From the NCBI GenBank assembly GCA_026261815.1, contig JAMPIT010000484.1:8158501-8222500 (forward strand): a stretch of 64,000 nucleotides of DNA. The letters are read 5' to 3'. The translations under genes were made by a program, and so were the position numbers. This document shows, one piece after another, positions 26,281-38,000 of the stretch. The number at the start of each line of letters is the position of its first letter. The stretch's first letter is position 1. The notes beneath the pieces are model-generated. The model was given only the letters and a program-made list of their open reading frames with translations. It was not told the DNA's origin and ran no database searches. The stretch is from Monarcha castaneiventris obscurior. Lineage: Eukaryota; Chordata; Aves; Passeriformes; Monarchidae.

Positions 26281-26560
26281 CCTAGAGATGTGTCTCAGGG
26301 TGTCAGCAATATGGGAGCTTTTTTCCTTCCCAGCCCCTCATTGAGCCCCATTGGGCTCTTCCTCGGTGTTGAAGAGCTCTGAGGACCCTGGAGGGCTGTG
26401 CCAGGGAGCACCAGTTTTATTAATTGTGTATTGAGCACAAGCAGAGCTGTGGCCAGGAGCCTTTCCTGACTGGGGGCAGAGCAGGCTGGGGTCACATCCG
26501 GGTGGTGTCACTAAGCAGGTCTGGGGCCACATCACTTCCCAGTTTTCAAGCAGAGCCTAA
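26281..26560 (-). other. GC-rich patch with minus-strand AATAAA
   Basis: A G+C-rich island in AT-rich surroundings. On the minus strand an AATAAA (26421-26416) sits in the middle. It could be a decayed LTR; I see no TATA box or defined ends, and the plus/minus frames inside are chance by-products of base composition. Confidence 0.3.
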
Positions 26561-28716
26561 ATCCATCACAAGGCATGTGGAAAAGGAAGCTTGGCCAGAT
26601 ACTTCAGCTTTCTCTTCTGTGAGGGAGGTTTTCCTGGTAAAGGAGGGGCACAATAGGTCCATGTTGAGTGCATTTTGCCTGTAAAATTCTTTTTCTTCTT
26701 CGTTCTCAACTGTAAAGCAAAAATGAAACTTGCAACAAATACCGAGTACTTGGAGTGTGCATTACCTGTGTATATATGTGTTTGCTATGAAAAATATTTC
26801 ACCCTGTCTGTTCTTGCTGCTGGGTGTGCTCTATAAATAAAGTGTGAAATAAAGTTCCTTGGTGTTTCTCAAAGCCTACTTTGCTGCCAAAAACAGAGCT
26901 CTAATTTCAGTTCAGAGGTCTGTCTGAATTGAATAAGCAATACCTATGTTTATGTGACATAAATTTAATTAAAGAAAACTATCTCCAATCAAACAGTTCT
27001 TGCCCTAGAAAATGGAGCAAGTAAACCTGGATTCATTTGGGGTCAGAGCTCTCGAGGACAGCAATCTGCTGCTTTGTGCTTTTCATGTTTTCTGTTCAAT
27101 GCACAGCCAAGCAAAACAGGCTGGAAGTGGAAATCGAGTGTTTCACTTCTGGTTTGCTGCAGTGGCACAGTCCTCATGTCTTACTGACGTTTTCAGTGTC
27201 AGTGATGCTCTGATTTTTAGTAATTTTATGTATCAGACTTCTAATAGCATATAAGACAAACTCTGTTGTTCAGGTAAGCACAGCTGAATTCCAGTTACTT
27301 CCCATGGTAGGGGTAATGAAATTGGTTGCATTTATCCATGTTATGGTATTGTGTACAGCCTAGGATAAATCCATTTATACCATTGATTGCCATATGTGAG
27401 AATGTTATATCACTGGTTTTTGTCTGAGCTGAAGAAGTTTAATAAGTTCCTCTGATATTCGGTCCTTTGAAGATATATCTGATTTCCTCCATTTTAAATT
27501 CAGTTTTGTGTGATCATGATTGTAATTGCTGTATCAGTTTTCCATAACTCAACATACAGCTGCATGCAGTATACAATGATCACTTCCAACATTTTGGCAT
27601 TTCCCTTTTCTCCACTGCACAAACATCTCTCCAAAACTCAGTGGCAAAACCCCATAAACAATATTATTTCACACTAAAACCAAAGTCATTACTTCTATTG
27701 AAGACAGAGGACTAAACTGTTTAGGACTTTTTTCCAGAATTTTTCATGTCAACCTTCAACAAATTTGTTCAGTTGTTTTCCAAGGTAAAACGATTTGACT
27801 AGTTTTGTGCATTGATGCATAGCTGTGGACTTCGTATCCTTTCAATCATATGCTCAATCTGTTATTTAATTTTGGAATTCTTTGAAAATTTTGTTAATCT
27901 TTTTTTCAGTGAGGGAAGTGAGTCCCCATTCTTCTCGGCTGGCAGAATTGTGTTGGTGCCAGTTTGTGTAGAAAGATTTTGTTGTTCTGAAATTCACTAC
28001 TTCACAATCAGGTCATTCCTCTGCCTTCCAGCAGCTTTTCAGCAGAAGTTACTGGGTTTCAGGAGCTTCCCAAACTGATGAAACCAGGCTGCCTGAAGCA
28101 GTCCTTACCCTGAGAGTAGAAGGGTTTGCTGTTGTCTGGTGTGGGTTTTTCTCAATTACAGTGATTTTCTTAAGATGGTGGTTTTTCTATCTGTGAGGAT
28201 TGAGGTTTCCTATAGATGTTACATAAACTTGATACAAAATTAGGCCTTTGAAATTTAATATTTCCATGCTTTTACTTTCCACACCTTCAAAGGAAAGAAT
28301 TTTTTTTTGCCAGAAAATCAGAGACTCTCATGTGCATTCCCTTTAATCATTTGCTCTCAACCTTCTTCCTCGAATTAATCCTCCCCTCATCCCCAAGAAC
28401 TAAGAAACAAAATAAATATTGACGATAGAATTTTTTTTTTAAACTTGAAATTGTATTTACTCCCATACAGTTGTGTTTATTCACAGAGTGTATTTGGTTT
28501 TTTATATAATGTTGAGTGCCTCCAAGGTTTTGTCGACCTCAGTGTGAGAGTTCTTTTTGAGCAGTACTTTTGAAAATATAGTCTTTTCCTGAAGCAGGCA
28601 TTAGATGTATATATTAGACTAACATATAATGAAATAACTAAGTAATTTTTTATTCTTTTCAGTACCAATAATCAGCTATGGAGCATATTAGAGATGTGCC
28701 ACAACAATAAAAGCCT
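26561..28716. other. Non-coding; no gene seen
   Basis: Contains two plus-strand AATAAA words at about 26836-26856, which could mark a transcript 3' end, but no upstream coding exon is evident. The rest is AT-rich with chance frames. Confidence 0.55.
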
Positions 28717-28740
28717 ATTTTTTTTTCTTCTTCTTCTTAT
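28717..28740. repeat. Poly-T plus TTC microsatellite
   Basis: A short T run followed by four TTC units. Simple sequence. Confidence 0.85.
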
Positions 28741-29973
28741 TTAGTAACCATAATTTTTGATTCTCCTCTGCTGTGCCTGCACTAATTTAATGTTGTTCAA
28801 TTGTGGTTGATTGAAACTGTAAACTTTAGCGTAGAATTTAGTGCTTTAATATTATTAATGAATTCAGTATTGGATTTTCTAAGCACTCACTGGATGAGTG
28901 AAGCAATAAATTAGGAGCTGTTTAGTTTAGTTCTTCAGCACTGGCTTTGCAGGGGGTTCACTGGAGGTGATTTTGTGGAGAAGGGTTCAGAGCAACTAAG
29001 GTGGATTCTCTCCCTTTCTTGTTTCCGCTTTTCCTTAGACAAGCTGAATTATTTAGGGTGTTGCTCAAAGAGGGCAGGATGATAGCAGTAGCTGTTCCTT
29101 CAGAAAGTAAAAGAATTTGAGAAGCTATAAAAGCTGCTGGAACTAGTCAGTTCAGGCTGTGAATTATCAGTTTCCTTGCTCCCTCTATGTCCTCATTTTG
29201 GTTGCCCAGGGAAAGTTAGGGGTTTTTGGTCATGCCTGAGTTTCAGTAATAGTTGTGATAGGAAAGACTTTGAACTTTGTTTCATAATATTTATAGTCTT
29301 GATCCATCTAGTATTTAATGAATATTTGCCTGTTTAATGAGTTTTTCAGGGTGACTACTGCAGTAAAAAAAAAATAGTGCATTTGATTTTGTGAGAATCT
29401 GCATCCTATCAAAGTGATATATACCTTATACTTGATAAGCTCCTCTGATTTCTAAATTCACGTGATCCATAGAAGAATTTAGATAGTACTGGTGGGTTCT
29501 AGCACTTTTGTTTATAATAATACTTGGTAAAATATTCACCTCATAAAAATAGAGGTAGTACTTGATGGTACCTGCAGACAGTACTAATCCTGTCATCTCA
29601 GGGCATACTCAGAAGTTTCTAATGCTTTGTGTGATGTATGATTGCCATCAGCTTCTCCTCATGGCTAACTGGGTAACAGAATTGTAGGCACTTTGGGTAA
29701 GGTAGGTCTTCAAAGTTCAAGAGCAAAAACTGGCTGACTTGTGTGTGATGAGTAATCCTCTAGCATTTGCCATCACAAGTAAAGGTTGTAGGTATCTATT
29801 CCTAATTCACAGTCTGTAGTATATTTGCAATATGAAGCTTATTAAATTTTAGCTTATTGTTTGGGTAACAGGTAAATGAATGTAAAAAATACGAATTTTT
29901 TTCACCCGCAATAAGCTTGTAACAAATCATCCAATTTATGACTCACCTCATGTGTTTTCATGATGTTTTGCAG
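28741..29973. other. Non-coding; no gene seen
   Basis: AT-rich; no recognised repeat or open frame of note. Confidence 0.6.
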
Positions 29974-30105
29974 TCTGAGAGTTCCTTTGTCAAATATGTG
30001 CAGTCCTTGCTTCGGGAGAGATGGGCACAGAGGTCACTGCGCCAGGCGTTACACACTGGCCTGGATTTGCTTACTCCAGAAACTGACATTTGTGCAAATA
30101 TGCAG
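29974..30105 (+). CDS. Weak candidate internal exon, unrecognised
   Basis: The segment follows TGATGTTTTGCAG, an acceptor-like border, and ends CAG before GTGCCC, a weak donor. It is 132 bases, exactly 44 codons, and open in one frame with both borders on codon boundaries. The translation is rich in L, R, Q and S with a central basic stretch (LLRERWAQRSLRQ), suggesting helix, but I recognise no family. The open frame runs on past both borders (29938-30222), so the borders are not forced. CpG words inside (CGGGAG, GCGCCAGGCG) are unusual for this AT-rich region and would fit conserved sequence. It could equally be non-coding conserved DNA or chance. Confidence 0.2.
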
Positions 30106-30260
30106 GTGCCCACACTCCACACATTCTTGAGGACTTTATTTATTTTCTTTAATGATGTTGTTAATCAGAGAAAAAGATTAATCTGCATTAGCCTGAGGGC
30201 AGACTCAGTGAAAATGACATGATCAAACTGAGTCACTCGCTTGTTTTATCTCCTTCGTGG

Positions 30261-30480
30261 TTTATTTATGCAGAGACCCTTGGGTATTCCTGCACAGGCT
30301 GAGGCTCCACTTGCACCCAGGAGTTGTCCTGAGATGAGGAACATCAGCTCTGAAGCCTTGGGCAGCTGAATGCAAAGCTGGGGGTGCTGAGCAGGGCTTT
30401 CCTTGCCCCAGGCAGGAGCTGCCCTCACAGCATCTCCTGGCCAACACTTGTATCATGTGGTGGCAGTTCTGTTCCTGGCT
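30261..30480 (-). other. GC-rich patch with minus-strand AATAAA
   Basis: Another G+C-rich patch bounded on its low-coordinate side by a minus-strand AATAAA at 30266-30261. Same polarity as the patches at 12.2, 26.4 and 46.9 kb. Possibly a decayed LTR; ends and promoter elements are not visible. Confidence 0.3.
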
Positions 30481-32385
30481 AAGACGTGAATCATAGCTGA
30501 TTTTTTCCCCTTTTTTTGTAATACTCAAAAACCAAACAAATAAGCATTTAATAATTTTTCCTCACTTACCTTTTTTTCCTGCATTGTCCTTTAGCTTAAC
30601 AGTTCTTGCCTCCTTTTGTCATTTTCTATCCCATCTCAACCCCTTATGGTAGAGATATTACAACTGAGATTTCTTTGTCAGCTTCTATTTTGGTACACTG
30701 AACAAGTCTGAGTTTTCCAATAATGAGATATATTGAATAAACACTTAAGGATATGGCAGTAAATTAAAAAATGAGCATTGCTTTTCTCTAATCCAGTTAA
30801 TATTATCTTGTATATATGTTGGTAAGTCACTTAGATTTACTTAAATACAATGTAAAATGCTATAACCTCTTCCCTTGCTGCTTCCCTAAAAAAATAGATA
30901 TAACATTTCTTATTTGATTAAGCAGACATTTTGGGATAAGTAGAAACACAACTTCCCAGGCTGTGGAAGTCTTTTAAGGTTCTGCACTAGTTTAAGAAGT
31001 TGGTCACAGAAGATAATTTGTGATCAACCTACTTTGTTTTTCCGTTTGTTTTGGTTGAGTTCTTAGAAGTTTTTTTTTGTCTCTTAGAAGAAAGCAAATG
31101 GTAAAGCTCCCAGATATCTCAGCTATGATCCAAACTATCCATAGCAAGAATACATAGACATCCTGTTAACTGCTGTTGCTTCTCATGTTGTATAATGAGT
31201 GCCCACCTGCCCAAGGAGTGCTAAGTACTGTGTAAGGCTGCAAGATTCAGGGTGCTGGAGAAAGGTTTTGTTTTATTTTATTTTTTTTTAAGGCAGAATG
31301 GGACTTTTTAAAAGGCAGAATAGGATAGGTGTCTTTGAAACTTGACAATATTTTTACAGGCTAGAACCAAAGCCTGTTTTAAACCTTCCCTTCTGCTTTT
31401 GTGTAAATCTGACAATTTTTGAGCTGAGCACCTTTTCCAATATAGTTCTGATTATAGAACTGCTAAAAGAGAGCTTTGTAATAGGAACTGATTGCAACTG
31501 TAACTCAGGAGCTGTTACTTCCTTTCCATAATGTTTGCTCCCTCCTTCGCTTTACTCTTTATTAAGTCATTCTCTCATGCTGCTTGTTTGATGCAGGCAG
31601 TTATGTAACTGCTGGTCCATAACAAAACATTTGTGGCACACGTGGTTCAGGGAGCACAGGAGTTCCTCTCAGGCCAGCAGTCAGCTGCTCGGTGCTCTGG
31701 TGTCTGGAAGACAGCTTTCTTAATTTCATTAGATAGAAGGTGGTCCAGAAAATTAAACATGCTGACAATTCTAAGCAGCTGGATATAGCCTGCTTATTAG
31801 TCCTTGTAGTTTCCTGACAGCAATAATTGTTCACATTTTTTAAAACTTAAAGATTCAGAAAAACAATGAAAATCAGAGCATTTAATATGTAATGAAATGA
31901 GGGCAGCTTTTATGCTAATGTTCTTGATTTCTTTTCCCTCTTGTTAGGCTAAATTTTGTTTAAAAATCATCACCATCGCTTTCCCTTTTTAGAGAGAAGA
32001 GGAATACATTAAAATGGAGTGGGTTTTCTACTTTTGTGCTTTGTACTTGTCCAAAATTTTTCTCTGCCCTGGTTGCATTTGTCCAGCATGATTTCAGTAT
32101 TGCCCTTTTACCTTTATGCTTCAACAAGTCTGTTTTCCCCCTGTTCCTGTTTTCTGCTTTTCTGCTAATAGCTATTTCAGTAAATAAGTATCATACTCAA
32201 GAACTTTCACTCATGTTTGTATGACTGAATCTACCATAAGGCAAACTTATGATTTCCCAGCTGTCATAGCAGCATAACCTTTGCCTGGTGTTTTGGAAAT
32301 GATTTTATTTCAGCATGGAAGCCGGTGAGCATAAGGATGCTATTTGATTCTGCAATAGTATGGGGAGTCTTTTTTTGATTGTGTT
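30481..32385. other. Non-coding; no gene seen
   Basis: AT-rich with several T-rich tracts. No recognised repeats beyond simple sequence. Confidence 0.6.
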
Positions 32386-32427
32386 TTTCTGTTGTTGCTG
32401 TTGTTGTTTTTGTTTGGGTTTTTTTAA
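32386..32427. repeat. TTG-rich simple repeat
   Basis: Imperfect GTT/TTG units followed by T- and G-rich sequence. Simple repeat. Confidence 0.85.
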
Positions 32428-33109
32428 TACACAGTAGGGGGTGACAATGTCTGTAGTCTTCTGTCTTTAGACTAAAGAACTGTTATCCATAACCTTACCT
32501 TTGCCGTGCTTTATATACTGAACTTCTATATTCCTTGTGTTCAGGCACATTCTCCTTAGCACAGCATGCTGACCACAGGTCTGAGAACCCTTAATTCAAA
32601 ACTAGTTACCACTTTTGCTTTGTGCAGTAAGTTGCATGAACAGCAGTCTCTAAGCTTCATGCCCTGCTTTCTTTATGGCGCACTATATTTGTAAACATGT
32701 CTCTTAACTTACTTCAAAACATGTTTGTTCTGCCTCATTTATTTGCAGATAACTTACTGTCTCTTAGACCTTCAGCTTATTGTTCTAACGATTGCTTTGA
32801 AATATTATTTTAATGAACCTATGTAACACATCATTGTATTCTTCTTTTGTGGTTGGACTGCTAATGATACCCATCCATTAAGTAAATGGTTTTGTTAGCA
32901 ATACAAATGTAATAAATAAAGTTAGTCGGCTCTTTTTTACCACTTCTGTGCTGATGGGCATACCACATGTTGGGAAGGTAATGTTTCATGACCAGAATAT
33001 TTCAGGCTCTCGGCAGCCTGAGAATCGTTGTGTTTAGGTTCAGTCAAAGAGCTTCAGAGAACTTCCTGAACTATGATTTATATACACTAGAGTTTATAAT
33101 TTTGAATCT
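32428..33109. other. Non-coding; no gene seen
   Basis: AT-rich; a plus-strand AATAAATAAA at about 32912-32921 precedes the CR1 block, with no coding exon upstream that I can support. Confidence 0.55.
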
Positions 33110-34095
33110 GGTTGCAGTGTCCCTTGGGAAGTAATCCTGAAGGGCAGAGAAGTCCAGGAAGGTTTGACTTTGTTCAAGAAGGAAATCTTGAGTGCACAGG
33201 AGCAGGCTGTTCCCATGTGCTGAGAGAGGAGCCAGCAGGGAATAAGACCAGCCTGGCTGAACAGAGAGCTTTGGCTGGAACTCAGGAAAAAAAGGAGAGT
33301 TTATGAATGTTGGAAAAAGGAACAAGCAATGCAGGAGGTATACAAGGGTGTCATGAGTTTATACATGGAGAAAATTTAAAGGGTCAGAGCCCAACTAGAA
33401 CTTAATTAGGTTACTACCTTAAAAAGCAATAAAAATGTTTCTATAAATATATTACCAACTAAAGGAGGTTCAAAGAGAATCTCCATCCTTTATTGGATGG
33501 GAGGTAAAATGTAATGACAAAGCATGAGGAAAAGACTGAGATACTTAGTGCCTTCTTTGCTGCAGTCTTTAATACTGACACCAATTGTTCTGTGGGTACC
33601 CAGCCTCCAGTGCTGGAAGGCTGGAACGGGGAGTAGAATGAAGCCCCAGCCCCCTTAACCCAAGATCAGTGACCTGCTGCACCACTTGGACACGCTCGTC
33701 TGTGGGGCCGGATGGGATCCTCCCAAAGGTACTGAGGGACCTGCTGGAAGTGCTCACTGAGCCACTTTCCACCATTTACCAGCAGTCCAGGCTAACTGGG
33801 GAGGTCCTAGTCAACTGGAAGTTGGCTAATGTCACACCCATCTACAAGAAAGGCTGGAAGGAGGATCCAGGGAACTGTCAACCTGATCTTGATGCTGGGA
33901 AAGGTCATGGAGCAGATCATCTTGAGTGCCATCAAGTGGCATGTGCAGGACAACCAGGATCAGGCCCAGCCAGCGTGGGTTTAGGAAAGGCAGGAACTGC
34001 AGGAACTGCTTGACCCACCTGATCTCCTTCTATGACAGGGTGACCTGCTCAGTGGGTGAGGGAAAGACTGTGGCTGTGTCTACCTAGACTTTCGT
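33110..34095 (+). mobile_element. CR1 LINE internal fragment (ORF2 linker and start of reverse transcriptase)
   Basis: About 1 kb of plus-strand CR1 ORF2 sequence. It starts in the linker between endonuclease and reverse transcriptase (a Trp-Leu-Asn-Arg-type helix region around 33250-33300, followed by the segment leading to ACTTAATT and TCTATAAATA) and runs into the reverse transcriptase. There the signature GPDGILPKVLRDL is plain at about 33700-33740, followed by LTGEVLVNWKLANVTPIYKK and KEDPGN. A frameshift follows at about 33882, with further stops and small deletions upstream, so it is dead. It stops near CTACCTAGACTTT (about 34095), well short of the catalytic FADD-type motif and of the CR1 3' tail. 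CR1 copies are normally 5'-truncated but keep the 3' end, so the missing 3' side implies a later deletion or recombination. Confidence 0.93.
33669..34013 (+). pseudogene. Broken CR1 reverse-transcriptase reading frame
   Basis: A 114-codon open piece inside the CR1 fragment. The first 70 or so codons are in the true reverse-transcriptase frame (finger region with GPDG and NVTPIYKK motifs); after DPGNCQ the reading continues out of frame, so the last 40 residues are meaningless. Start and end are not those of a real protein. The full CR1 ORF2 protein has an endonuclease domain followed by reverse transcriptase; only the N-terminal part of the latter remains here. Confidence 0.85.
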
Positions 34096-35006
34096 GATTA
34101 CACTTTATATAAATGGCTATAAATAACATAATTTCTTTGACCAGCAAGGGTTAACATTATGACGAGCTATCTCTGTTAAGAAAGTAATATCCAGGTTGCA
34201 AAAAGTTTAAAATTGTTCTTTCTGTGGCTTTATTTTAGTATTTCTAACATGAGCACTTAAAGTGACAACTCAAGGTGGGTAGTAGGTGGGGGTGAATGTT
34301 TGGAATGAAGTCATTGCCCCTGCCATCCTAAATGAGGAATTTTCTAAATCAAAAGAGTTGTTTCCTTTGAATTCTTGAAAGATCAATAACAAATGTCACT
34401 GCAAAACTTCTAGGGATGTGCCAACAGTATAAAAAATCAAGCTGGGTGTAAGTTATAAATTTGCTTGAACAACTAGAGATGATTCCCTAATGAGATTCAC
34501 ATCGCTTGATTTATTTTTAAATATATTTTAATTCTCTAAGGATATCAAAAATCTGTAAATTACAGCTCGGGAATGTAATCAGACTTAGTCATGAGAAGGC
34601 AAGGTTTAACCATGCATATGGAAATGACATAATATTTTACCAGGTAATTATAACTGGATAATTTAGGTTGAAAGGATGGGTCAGAAGACCTCTTTGAAAT
34701 GTTATTAATTCACTGAAGAAATGAGAGTTACTATAAAAATTATTATTTTATCTCTGTTGGAGGAAATAGTGCCTTTGCACTACTTTCAGTGGTTCAGTAA
34801 GACATAAGCCGAATAGCACAGGAAAGAGTTCACTTCCCTTAAGATTTTGAAGGCACCTGCCACTAAAGATGAAAACTGATTTTATTAATGTTTTATCTGG
34901 TCTTCTACAATCACTACTAATTTTGGAGTGGGTATAGGGCAAGCATTGTCAGCAATAATGCTTCTACAGCCCCTGCTTCCTATTTTTTCTTTTATTTTAT
35001 TTTTTC
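34096..35006. other. Non-coding; no gene seen
   Basis: AT-rich unique sequence between the CR1 fragment and a poly-T tract. Confidence 0.6.
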
Positions 35007-35027
35007 TTTTTTTTTTTTTTTTTTTTT
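35007..35027. repeat. Poly-T run (21 bases)
   Basis: A pure T run preceded by TTTTATTTTATTTTTTC. Could be an antisense poly-A tail, but nothing recognisable as a retrocopy lies beside it. Confidence 0.9.
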
Positions 35028-38000
35028 GCATAACATTTTAACATGATTGCCTCAGGCATTCATTCAGGGAAAGCATAGAGGTGATGGAAGATGGCAATTT
35101 TCATGTCTTTCACACATTAGGATGATTTGGGAAAATTATCCCATTTTCTAAATGTCCCACCATCATGAATTGCACGAAAGATTAGGGTTTGCTTTGACTG
35201 AATGGCATTTTTCTTACATTTTGACTGCTCTGAACTCTAGTGTCTTCTTGACTGGGGATTGAAATGTGGGTCAGGCTGCAAATGCTGGGTTAAAGTTTTT
35301 GACTTGTGGAATTTTACTTTTTTTTTTTTCAAACATCCTTTTTCTTCTACAATGCACTTAATAAAGCAAAATACGAATTCAGGAGGCATTTCAGGTTGAT
35401 GCAAATTAGATTGATATGTTATCCTAAAACTTCTGCATTTTGGTGAAGGGAGAAATGAAGGTGAAGTTAAGAAGTTAAAACAAATTTGATAATTTTCTTG
35501 TGTACTGCATGGAGATGTTAGGTCCTGGGCATACCCTGAAAGAGGAAATCATTCAGGATCTTATCCATGATACACAGATACAGATTAAGCACACAATGCA
35601 GAAGTTTTGGGTTGGTTAGGGGATACTTGCTTTCTGAATTGACACTTCTGGACCTCTGAATCCCTAAGTTGTTTTTTTTTTTTTTGCAATTCGTGAAACT
35701 CAGATTTTTATTTGTTTATGTCTAAATACAATACATCCTACAGTTTCAAAGATACTATCCAGGAGATGCGTTAATAATGGAGACATGTCTTACTCTCCAG
35801 ACACTGGATTCAAACATCTCAGGAATGAAAAAAACCCCACAAAACAATTGGGAAATATTAAGATACTTCTGAGCTCTTTTTGCATTGAGTCTTAGAATGA
35901 CCATATTTTTCTGATTCAGTTCAAAGCTACTAACTTAGAATTGCCATCAGTATAGGGATGTTTGCAGAAAAATTTGGTGTTTGCTGATAAACTGGAATAT
36001 ACGGTTAAAAGACAATAAATGCACTTCATTGAGGACCTTCCTAAATGATGATCAATTGCTCTTCTGAGGTTTTTGTTTGGGTTTTTTCCTCCAGAGAAAT
36101 GCTGAACTACTTAACAGTAATTTGAAGTTGGCAGGCCATGGACACTTTCCTGTCTGCCCTCCTTCCCCTGGCCAGCTTTTGTTGGAGCATTGCAGTTTTC
36201 CCATTTGGAAGTGAAGTGGGAAATGTCGTCCTTTAAATTTTAGCTGTCGTGTCAAATTAGGTCAGACTTTACAGCGTGCCATAGCACAAAGTGATGCAGC
36301 GTGTTATAAACAGAGCCTGCTAAACGTGTGTGCCTTCTACTGCCACTTGTACATTGCTTGAGAATGAAGTGACTTTCCACTTATAAATCTTCATTGGATT
36401 CATAGCTCTCCTGAAAAGGTGAATAGTGGGAATTACTGGGTCCTGCAATGTTGCAAATCATTTGTGTTGTTTGACTGTTCTGTTGAAAAATTTATTGCAG
36501 TCAACAGCTCCAGTTTTCTGAAGGGTTGAGGTCTGTGCAGAGCATTGAATCACTTAATAAAATAATTTCTGTGCAGGAAAGTTAAGCATAACACAGTTTG
36601 AAGCCCCAGAGATTTTGCAGGCGGCTTTACAGATTTACTGATCTACAGAAATGATTGAATTGCTATCAGAAAGGTGAAGAAAAGGTAGGCTTTGTTCTTG
36701 CATGTAAGCAGAAGATTGTGAAGGAGAGCTCCACCCACTAGAAAAAGGGAGGTATTCTATTACCTGTCCGTTAAACCAATCTGTTAAACATGCTGGCAGT
36801 AGAAATTCATGATATTGCACTTTTTAGGCTGCTGGTTCTGTTACTGGAAAAGTCATTGTGTCAAACCTGGACAAAGGAATTCATGAGGAAAAAAAATTAA
36901 AAATATATCCTGTTCCACCTTCCCTTAAACATTCATAAGATGAGAAAAATGGATTGATGTGCATTATCTAGGACTATTTTGGCCGGATTCTCCACTAACC
37001 TGGATATGAATTGAAGGGTGAAACCCATATCCATAAAAAGTAACAAATGGAATAATGTACTTCAGGCACAATGTCCTGGTGGAGGTCTTCTGGTAGGTAT
37101 GGAAAATCAGTCAGACATCCCAGTGCTGGCTGTACTAGCTGGGATTCTTTTTTATTTGCCATACATCGTGCCAGGTGTGATGCTGTCACAGGGGTTTCCT
37201 GCTACCACTGATCAGGAACTGCACCATGCAGGAGACAACACAGGGCTGGATAAAATCACCAAGGTCAGTGGAAGAGTATTGGTCACCCTGATTCCTGGTG
37301 CTTGTGGTTTGCTCAAAATAGGAGTATGTAACAACAGGTGTCATAAAAAATGTGATGAATGGGAGATTGTGCTTCAGCATTCCTGGTCTGCTGTGGGGGA
37401 CAATGACCCAGCCACACGCACTCCTTATCTTGAGTCAGGTGAAAACAGTGCGAAGCTCTGGATTAGACTCCTTGAGGTGCCAGTGAAAACTGAGAGCTTT
37501 TCTGCTTGTTTGTCATGGTAGTTTAGATAAATTTGAAAGATAGCATGACAAGATTCAGAATAAGAGCAGATAAAGAAGTTCTGGCTAACAGCCTCTCTAT
37601 CACTTAATACTCTGATAAACCAGCAACACTGACTTTCAGGGCTGTAGGTGAGGCTGCTGAGTGCATAATGGCTGCTGTGTTTATTTGGCAACCAGAATCA
37701 CTTTTTTTTTTGCTCTCCTTTAGCATGACACCTGCTGCTAAAGGCTTAGCTATCTCTTTCTCTAATAAATCTACAGCAATTCTGTACCTCAAAAAGCCTA
37801 TTATCACTATTAAAGAGAAATGGAAATGTGTGTATATGAACCAGGCAAGCCTGTGTGTGCACCCATGTGTTGTAGATGTTTATCATTCTACACCGTGGAC
37901 TAAGGAACTGTATAATATACTGCTTTTAAATTTTTTTTCCAGTTTGGACTTTGTTTCTCTGCATCCCTCTTTAGCCCAGTTAAAAAAACCTACCAGGGAA

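Noticed and set aside
26836..26856. Paired AATAAA words as a gene 3' end
   Set aside because: AATAAA occurs about once per kilobase by chance at this composition and no coding exon precedes it.
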